From the NCBI GenBank assembly GCA_038058095.1, contig JBBUBW010000024.1, forward strand, positions 1-5,185: 5,185 bases of DNA. The letters are read 5' to 3'. The notes below the pieces were generated by a model that worked only from the letters and a program-made list of their open reading frames with translations, did not search any database and had not been told where the DNA came from. The position numbers and the translations under genes were made by a program. Below are positions 5,177 to 5,185 of the stretch, piece by piece. Source of the DNA: VMFW01 sp038058095 (lineage in GTDB: Bacteria; Patescibacteriota; Minisyncoccia; UBA6257; 2-01-FULL-56-20). Each line of letters opens with the position of its first letter. Position 1 is the stretch's first letter.

Positions 5177-5185
5177 ACGAGTGAC

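Noticed and set aside
1..5185. CRISPR array, tRNA, rRNA, insertion sequence or anti-phage system
   Set aside because: I saw no regularly spaced direct repeats, no cloverleaf or rRNA-like stretch, no transposase and no defence-family motif.

Overview
The window reads as a piece of a small, compact bacterial genome, most likely from the Candidate Phyla Radiation (Patescibacteria), although no marker gene here proves that. The evidence is a compact and divergent enolase, a large cysteine-rich zinc-ribbon protein of a kind I associate with CPR genomes (from memory, not a search), a NAD-dependent 2-hydroxyacid (D-lactate type) dehydrogenase of the sort used in fermentation, and short intergenic gaps. 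Every credible gene ends in TGA, TAA or TAG, so nothing suggests TGA recoding. There are no rRNA or tRNA genes, CRISPR array or insertion sequence that I can recognise.

Layout from left to right. Bases 1-94 are GC-richer than the rest and do not continue the neighbouring enolase. They may be a contig edge, a chimeric join or a real rearrangement. The enolase (95-1024, minus) keeps most of its active site but stops just before the segment carrying the catalytic lysine, so it looks broken. A near-consensus extended -10 promoter (1071-1100, plus) then drives a 93-residue SemiSWEET/PQ-loop sugar transporter (1151-1432, plus), which ends at a textbook intrinsic terminator (1453-1488). Convergent to it is a 579-residue protein with 34 cysteines (1487-3226, minus), built from repeated modules. 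A 38-bp dyad (3237-3274) lies directly before its start codon. Next comes the 2-hydroxyacid dehydrogenase (3288-4304, minus) with its own predicted promoter.

The right end holds a two-gene minus-strand operon. A 151-residue protein of unknown function (4611-5066) with a strong Shine-Dalgarno is followed, 9 bases after its stop codon, by a 59-residue two-helix membrane protein (4422-4601, GTG start) whose Shine-Dalgarno overlaps the upstream stop codon. The operon closes with a GC-rich intrinsic terminator (4368-4394).

Functionally, sugar entry (SemiSWEET), lower glycolysis (enolase) and pyruvate reduction (dehydrogenase) fit a fermentative life style, but they are separate transcription units, so the link is thematic. 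The most interesting items are the modular cysteine-rich protein with its dyad, and the small bicistronic operon of unknown function.
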